A stretch of 64,000 bases of DNA from Gigaspora margarita (taxonomy: Eukaryota; Glomeromycota; Glomeromycetes; Diversisporales; Gigasporaceae). The notes beneath the pieces were generated by a model. It worked only from the letters and a program-made list of their open reading frames with translations. It ran no database searches and was not told the origin of the DNA. Where the stretch lies: positions 347,789 to 411,788 of the forward strand of contig WTPW01000409.1 of NCBI GenBank assembly GCA_009809945.1, in the 5' to 3' direction. Within the stretch, counting starts at the first letter, position 1. Each line of letters opens with the position of its first letter. This document shows positions 58,503 through 64,000 of this stretch, piece by piece. A program made the position numbers and the translations under genes.

Positions 58503-58677
58503 TAGTCATATCTGGGTTATATCCCACTGGGTTATATCCCAACTTGAGTTATAACCCGATATTTAAACAAGATAAATTGCTTTTTTTTTAATATGTCTTT
58601 ATATGTTTTATGTATTGAGTTATATCCCCACCTTAGTAATCTCCAGAAAAAAGGGGGATATAACTCGGGCATGACTG
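58503..58677. mobile_element. Tc1/mariner-type MITE
   Basis: 175 bp flanked by TA. The right end reads in inverse CAGTCATGCCCGAGTTATAT and the left end TAGTCATATCTGGGTTATAT; the left half repeats GGGTTATATCCCA. CAGT terminus and TA duplication as in the MITEs at 3019 and 6194. Confidence 0.65.
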
Positions 58678-58886
58678 TATTTAGGCAAATTTAGAATTAT
58701 GACATGTTGATGCGGCTAAATTTACATTCAATTACGGTATATTACGTTATAGAAATAATCAATTTTGGAATTGAAGTAATGTAACCATACATTAAATCCT
58801 GCTGCTGTTTCTATTCAGTGCACTTCTTTTAAATGTCAGTACTTACATACGATTTCATCGAAAATTAAGACTTTACATATATTCAG

Positions 58887-59072
58887 ATGGTAATAAAATT
58901 CTTTGAAAAACTTTCAAATAATTATCTTGAACTACTTGATGACAATGAAGATTTTAATATTGTAATTTAATGTTGGTGAATCTCCAAATGCAAATATCAG
59001 AAAAGATGAGAATAATATTAAAACACTTAATTTAAAAAACCTTACAATCCAACAATTTGAGATTATAATCAA
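58887..59072 (+). pseudogene. BTB/POZ domain fragment A
   Basis: From ATG 58887: MVIKFFEKLSNNYLELLDDN, EDFNIVI, a stop/shift, GESPNAN, then KDENNIKTLNLKNLTIQQFE and IIIK followed by GTAAGC, a plausible donor site. This is the start of a fungal BTB protein (KLSxNxLELLDDxEDFNIxI...VGExPN). The segment normally between VGESPN and the KDENN strand is missing here; a copy of such a segment is at 59787. Confidence 0.6.
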
Positions 59073-59786
59073 GTAAGCTATTTATATTTAATCATTTATA
59101 ATAATTGAGATTTTATTTCTAATCAAACCTTGATTAATTGATATTGATGTATTATAAGATCAGTTGTTTTCCGAAACATAGGTCATTATGATTTTAAGAC
59201 AATATAAATATCAATGTAGCATTCTCTAGGAATATACAAAATCCTTAAGATAATAGACCTTTAACTATTTAAATCATTTTTTATCGGCAATTTAAGTCCT
59301 TAGAATTTTACTTTATATTATTTTCATTAAAAGTATTTGATATGATAAACCGAATGTATTATTGAACTCTAAAATCAGCGTTTACAAACCTTTCATAGAA
59401 TATATACATTTACTGAATCACTTTAATAATTTGAAATATCAAATAGTAATAAAAAATATTCCATCTATATCTGCATCGCAATTTAAATCATACATGAATA
59501 TCTAAACTACACTTCTTAACCAACAAATACTTCGATTAATAGGCCGTCAAAATTAAGATTTCTTTGTAGCTAAGCAAACTAAGCTAATTAACTTCGACTT
59601 GGTTAATGATTTATGCTTGGATAATAACATTATTAAATTATTTATTTCGGATTAAAATTTTGAACATACCGATATTGGCAAAACGAGCCAAAAGTTACAC
59701 GACATGCTGATCAAACTGGAAATAAATGTTGGCTGCTTCTAGCAGCACCTTTTTTAAACGAAAAAATTTCCGATCCAAACACTAAA

Positions 59787-59890
59787 CTATTGCAAGCACA
59801 TTCAGCAAGTTTAAGATAGAGATCTATATATTTTCATAATGAATTGCAAATATCAGTAAAGATGAGAATAAGATTAAAACTCTTGACAAT
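59787..59890 (+). pseudogene. BTB/POZ domain fragment B
   Basis: Reads LQAHSASLR-stop-RSIYFHNEL and, after one base shift, ANISKDENKIKTL. AHS-x-x-L-x-x-RS-x-Y-F is the BTB core helix motif. Either the middle of the gene that begins at 58887, displaced by insertion, or part of a second copy. The 700 bp between hold no recognised domain. Confidence 0.55.
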
Positions 59891-60046
59891 TTGAGATAAA
59901 AATCTATATTTTGTTGTGAGGAAAAAACTAACAATATAATTTAACCTTATATATAGATATTCCTATAGTAGCTTATTTTTGAGCTTATGATCAGCACTTT
60001 CGAATTTATTTTTGATGAATTAGCAAGGCACTTTGAGCTAGAATTA

Positions 60047-60150
60047 TTTCGTCTGTGAAATGAGCTGTCGGTGAAATATACTGTCTACGAAATGAACTTG
60101 TCTGAAATTAATCATTTGTAAAAAATAAAGCTTGCCGGTCAAATGAGTGT
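60047..60150. repeat. Word array GTCTGTGAAATGA
   Basis: Four to five degenerate copies of GTCGGTGAAATGA/GTCTACGAAATGA in tandem. Same style as the other short-word arrays in the window. Confidence 0.5.
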
Positions 60151-60224
60151 CGGTAACCGATAAAATTCTACCCTATGATTTATACTTCTAGAAAATTAAT
60201 TATCGCGTCGCGTGATATCTGGGT

Positions 60225-60262
60225 TCCGCTTGATTAGCAAGTCTGTTTGCTAATCTAAAGCG
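60225..60262. repeat. Perfect-stem hairpin CCGCTTGATTAGCAA
   Basis: CCGCTTGATTAGCAA, loop GTCTG, TTTGCTAATCTAAAGCGG. It lies 500 bp beyond the 3' end of the Helitron helicase on the Helitron's strand; Helitrons end in a hairpin followed by CTRR, but the CTRR is not seen here, so the link is weak. Confidence 0.45.
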
Positions 60263-60293
60263 GAGGTTGAATATTGGAACTAGGGTTCTGCAA

Positions 60294-60424
60294 GTAAAAA
60301 TGCCCGGCATTGTGCTAAGCACTGTTGGCACTGTGCTGGGTGAAATACTAGTGCCCAAGTGCTGTAATTTTTTTAATTTATGCCCTGAACTTTTGCCGGC
60401 GCCAGTGCCACAATGTTTTTAGCA
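60294..60424. mobile_element. Small TIR unit built from GTGC/GGCAC words
   Basis: Left arm TGCCCGGCATTGTGCTAAGC and right arm GTTTTTAGCACATGCCAGCC are inverted copies, each followed inward by GGCACTG-like words. 131 bp, unusually GC-rich for this window. No target duplication resolved. Confidence 0.5.
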
Positions 60425-60766
60425 CATGCCAGCCTATACTATGTATTATAGGAAGACATTCATATGATTGGCTAATTTACACCAACCTCAAATATGATTA
60501 ACAATCAACTAATAATATATCACTAGTAATAAAACGGCGGCGTTTCATAGGACTGGAGCCTTATCTATTAGGTGCTTAAACTTGAAAATAAATATAACTT
60601 ACATTTATATATGCATTTATTAAATAGTTTATAGTGAAGAATTTATTCTTCTAATATACGAATGATTATTTGAATAACTATTGTTAATTGTAAGCAGCAT
60701 ATTTTTATAAATTCATATTAATATATGTGTGAACAAATGTAAACTCCAACTCCAATTTTAATAAAG

Positions 60767-62140
60767 TTACAAAGAAAGTAATCTTTGCTCTTCAGCTAAT
60801 CTTTGTTGTAGACGTGTACTTTCCCCCAACTTTTGTAGTCTATTATAAGAAAAAGCATTATTTATAAGAAGATCAGAAAGAGTACGAACTCTTGATACCC
60901 CTACAAATGTAAGACCTATAGCAAATTCTTTATCTCCAATGTCTAATACGGTTCGTGACAATAAAACCTTGTGACTTATGAATCGTAATTGCCCAAGCAA
61001 GGCATAAAGGAAATTGCATACGAGAGAGTACCTAATTAGCCTTCCCATGTATACCTAATTGGACGAATTGGCACCACTTGTGAACCATCTGGTGTTGAAA
61101 ATATATATTTATCCATTTTGAGTAGAACTAATGTAGGTACCAATGGTCAATAAGACCCCACTTAGGTATTAATACATGTTCTAAGAATAATTCAAATCGA
61201 CGCATAAAACACCATGTTGCTATATGAGGATTTTCATTTAAATTATTATATCGTATTTGAGCAGCTTGTGTTGAATTAGAATCCACATTGACATTAGCAT
61301 TAGTATTAATATTTAGCATAAGGTTATGAAGATCTGGCCAATGTAAATCGGCTGCACTAAATGTTAAAAAAAATTAACCCATCTGTGCCAATTTGTTTGA
61401 TCATATCGATAAGTTCATTATGCATCTTTTTCCAATAAGGTCGTGTTCCTCGGAGGGTATTACCATATCGAACAATTTGGTTAGCAAGTGAACTATTAGT
61501 ATTAAGTAATTCCTGAATATCTTCTACCGTAAGATGTGCATCTTCTAAGTTTTGACGTATGTATATTTTACCCTTTTCAAGCGCTCTCCATCTCATAATA
61601 GAGTTTCATGCAAAATAACGAAACCTTTTATGTTGTGCAAATCATCTATCATAATTTTTTATTAAGTGTTCAAAATATTCAGCAGGGTATACTTGACGAC
61701 ATCGCTGAGTACTACGTAAATATGCCTTGCCATTGGGACATAAATGCTTTGGTTATATAACCAATTCTTCAAATTCATTAATCGGGTTATTTTTAATTGT
61801 AGGCCAATCAATCGGTACAGTAGTATCAGCATTTATAAGTTGATTAATTTCAGTGAGCGTAGTTTCTTCTTCAGTTTCTTTAGAAATAGAGCTAGGTATA
61901 AATACATGCTTAATATTTTCTGATATATTGAAATCATCAGAGTTCTGATTACAATTAGAAAAGACCACATCTTCAGTTATTAAATCGTTATTGTCTATAG
62001 TGCATAATTGGTTAAATATTGAACCATCTTCTGGAAGAGCATTCAATCTATTGTGATCGATTTCAATGTTGGAATAGAAAGGATTATTATTTTTGAGAAA
62101 TCTTAACCAGGTTAAGATATTTGATCGTTTAACTTTAAAC
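60767..62140 (-). pseudogene. Internally deleted Helitron Rep/helicase
   Basis: Minus-strand order: TWLRFLKNNNPFYSNIEIDH and LPEDGSIFNQL (62050-62120); PKHLCPNGKAYLR and YFEHLIKNYDR-stop-FAQHKRF RYFA-stop-NSIMRW (61600-61750); VRYGNTLRGTRPYWKKMHNE and IGTDGLIFF (61357-61500); FSAADLHWPDLHNLM, NENPHIATWCFMRRFELFLE and HVLIPKWGLIDHWY (61130-61360). This is the Helitron Rep N-terminal part. At about 61135 it jumps straight into the helicase end: LVLLKMDKYIFSTPDGSQVV, PIRPIRYTW, then SRTVLDIGDKEFAIGLTFVG, VSRVRTLSDLLIN and LGESTRLQQRLAEEQRLLSL (60767-61000). The HUH/Tyr nuclease core and helicase motifs I-IV are deleted, so it cannot be autonomous. Confidence 0.8.
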
Positions 62141-62154
62141 TCTTGAAATCAGTG

Positions 62155-62260
62155 ATGGTAAATGACCTGAAATGACTCAAATGACCCAAATGACAAATGA
62201 CCAGTCATTGGGTCATTTCAAAAATCAAATGACCTGGTAAGGTCATTTGAAATTTTTTAA
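62155..62260. repeat. AATGACC word array in both orientations
   Basis: About ten copies of AAATGACC/GGTCATTT within 105 bp, direct on the left (GACCTGAAATGACTCAAATG) and inverted on the right (GGTCATTT...GGTCATTT), so the unit folds. Preceded by CAGTGATGGT, which could be a hAT-like terminus, but no partner end was found. Confidence 0.6.
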
Positions 62261-62394
62261 TTTTATTTGTAAAGATGTGATTGGCTTAGAGATTGGGTCC
62301 GGCACAAAATTCAAGTTCCGGGTTACCCTCTCGTTTACAAGATCATTACCAGGTCACAAAACATTGTTGCTCAATTCCCTTGACACCAAACATG

Positions 62395-62605
62395 GCGTCG
62401 AAACGAAACCTACCCGAAACTAGTTTCGGGTGAGCTCTAATCCGAAACTAGTTTCAGAATTTTTAAAAAAATCGAAACTCCGAAACCCGAAACCCCGAAA
62501 CTATAATCCGAAACCCAAAGCTATAATCCAAAACCCCGAAACTATAATCCGAAACCCAAAGCTATAATCCGAAACCAAAAGCTATAATCTGAAACTTAAA
62601 ATATA
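62395..62605. repeat. CCGAAAC word array
   Basis: First a palindrome ACCCGAAACTAGTTTCGGGT, then about six tandem units of about 22 bp: CCGAAACCCAAAGCTATAAT and variants. GC-richer than its flanks. Confidence 0.65.
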
Positions 62606-62892
62606 ATATACAATCTTCAAAATTTATTATAAACTTAAATTTATTTTAATAATATCTTTAATAAACAATACATTTATAAAAATTAATACAAAATATAAAA
62701 TATAGTATATATAATATAATATGAATAAATTTTATAGAAATTATTACAAAATATAAAATATAAAATATATAATATAATATTAATAAAAAATTTTATATTA
62801 TATGTGAGATAAAAAAAAACCTTAAGATTTAAGGAAAAAATCTCTATATATAATATAACATTAAATACAAATAAAAATATAATTATTTAAAT

Positions 62893-64000
62893 TTAATAAT
62901 AATAAATTTCATCAATATCATCAAAATGTTTTTGTGCTATTTGGCTAGGATCATAATCATCTTCATCTTCTAAATCTTGAATAAAAGTTTTTAGTTCTTC
63001 ATCATCATTTAAGTCTTCTGTTATTTGATTATCATCTGTGTCTTCAAAATTATGATTTTCTAAATCAATTATTTCTAATAAATTTAGATTTTCCCACGCA
63101 GTTCCTTCATCGTCATCTAAATCATACTCATCTAAATTAATATTTTCTGTTTCATATTGGTCTTCTTCTTCCTCTTCTTCAATTTGTGCATTATATAATT
63201 CTTGATAAATTTCATCTGCTGCATGTTCTTTGCTATATAAATTCAATTCAGATTCTTTGTTATTAATATAATAAGAATGAATTTTAACCAAAGATTCTAA
63301 ATTTTCAACTGATAAATTTGTTCTTCTTTTTCCTGTCATCCACCCACAAATAGACCAAATTCTTTTACAGCTTGCTGTATGTGGAGTAATTGAAAAAAGT
63401 TTAATTCCAAGTAATTGTAAATATGGTGGTGATATTGTACATGTTTTCCACCAACTTAAGGCTGTATCAATATTTAATGAGAATGGTGCATTAAATGGAT
63501 CTCTTTGCAAGTAAAATTCTCTAAATTGAGAAATAATCATATCTCCTGATTGTTCTTTAGAATGTTTATACTTTTTTAATTGTGTTGCAATTTCTGGAAT
63601 TTTTACCATTTGTTGCCAAATATTTGCTGCTGAGGTTGCAATTTTTAAAAATTGACTTTTTTTAATACCTGCACCTAAATAATTTATAAAGTTAAAATTA
63701 AATAATTTAAAATTTAAATAATAAAATTTATTTACCTTTATAAAGTGGATAAAGAAAATATGCTAGAAGATATTCATCATATTCATATTCACTAAATCTT
63801 GAATTAAATTTGTTAATAGCATATTTATAAAATTGTTTAGGATCTTTAGGATCTTCTTTAGAAAGCTTATAAATTGAATTTCCTAAAGAAATTAATGCAA
63901 AATAGCAATTAGCTAATGTTATATTTCTTCTTTGGAGTTTAATAATAGCATCATTAATAGGTTTAAAAATTTTTGCTAAATCATAAACATCATAAAAAAA
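62893..64000 (-). CDS. hAT-family transposase, C-terminal part, open (partial at right edge)
   Basis: Two exons on the minus strand: 64000-63736 and 63674-62893. Exon 1 is open throughout (YDVYDLAKIFKPINDAIIKL, NSIYKLSKEDPKDPKQFYKY, EYDEYLLAYFLYPLYK) and joins in frame through a GT-AG intron to GAGIKKSQFLKIATSAANIW. Then comes the hAT dimerisation region, with DTALSWWKTC, PPYLQLLGIKLFSITPHTAS, CKRIWSICGWMTGKRRTNLS and VENLESLVKIHSYY, and a strongly acidic tail (EEEEEEDQYE ... DLEDEDDYDPSQIAQKHFDD) to the stop at 62893. The catalytic domain lies outside the window. No stop or shift in the 350 codons visible, in contrast to every other transposase here, so it is young or under constraint. It could be an active element or a domesticated gene. 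Confidence 0.85.
63675..63735 (-). other. 61-bp intron of the hAT transposase
   Basis: Donor AAAG|GTAAAT and acceptor TTTAG|GTGC. Splicing keeps the frame (LYK-G-AGIKK), while the unspliced sequence has TAA directly after the donor. Size and AT content are usual for introns in this kind of genome. Confidence 0.75.

Noticed and set aside
60225-60262. Helitron 3' terminal hairpin
   Set aside because: A good stem, but no CTRR after it and 500 bp from the helicase stop; kept only as a hairpin.

Overview
The window looks like AT-rich, repeat-dominated DNA from an arbuscular mycorrhizal fungus (Glomeromycotina, Rhizophagus/Gigaspora-like). This is inferred from the very low GC content, dense nests of BED-type hAT, MULE, LINE, Helitron and LTR elements, GT-AG introns of about 60 bp, and decayed members of families known to be expanded in that group (BTB, kelch, Sel1-repeat). 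I see no rRNA, tRNA, CRISPR or prokaryotic gene organisation. Only one coding unit reads cleanly: a hAT transposase running off the right edge. Almost everything else is decayed or non-autonomous.

Layout. 0.4-3.4 kb: a MULE transposase remnant on the minus strand, cut up by small inverted-repeat elements. 4.5-6.7 kb: a decayed BED-hAT transposase (minus). 7.2-8.1 kb: a tandem array of about 30 bp units with a Harbinger-type MITE inside. 9.0-18.6 kb: one LINE on the minus strand with a 26-nt poly-A tail, whose ORF1 is split by a 1.68 kb Harbinger-type element built from tandem palindromes. 18.6-20.7 kb: a tandem repeat of about 290 bp units whose last unit was hit twice, by an element with a TAA target duplication and by one with a 10-bp duplication. 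21.3-21.8 kb: a kelch fragment. 22.7-26.2 kb: a second decayed BED-hAT (minus). 26.95-34.0 kb: an LTR retrotransposon with LTRs, primer-binding site and polypurine tract but no recognisable gag-pol, carrying an antisense coiled-coil/membrane ORF. 34.8-38.9 kb: a nest of foldback elements. 39.4-41.2 kb: a non-autonomous hAT with an 8-bp target duplication and a nested Harbinger-type MITE. 43.96-44.92 kb: another Harbinger-type element made of palindromes. 46.5-49.6 kb: a decayed gene of about 1000 codons from a Cys-rich family I cannot name. 51.6-53.3 kb: a decayed copy of the spliceosomal GTPase Snu114/EFTUD2. 53.9-56.7 kb: an element with long inverted repeats. 58.9-59.9 kb: BTB fragments. 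60.8-62.1 kb: an internally deleted Helitron. 62.9-64.0 kb: the open hAT gene.

The most distinctive signal is the palindromic layer. At least six small elements share 5'-GGG/GAG termini with TAA or TTA target duplications (PIF/Harbinger-like). Several inverted-repeat elements with different termini and different target-duplication lengths carry the same internal palindromic modules, as if foldback cargo moves between transposon superfamilies. A second layer consists of small inverted-repeat units built from arrays of one short word (GGGTCAGGTT, AATGACC, CCGAAAC, GTGCC, GGTTAACTG). Many decayed frames are broken at TGA/TAG where Trp or Arg is expected, which fits C-to-T decay. All family assignments rest on reading motifs by eye; no database search was possible.
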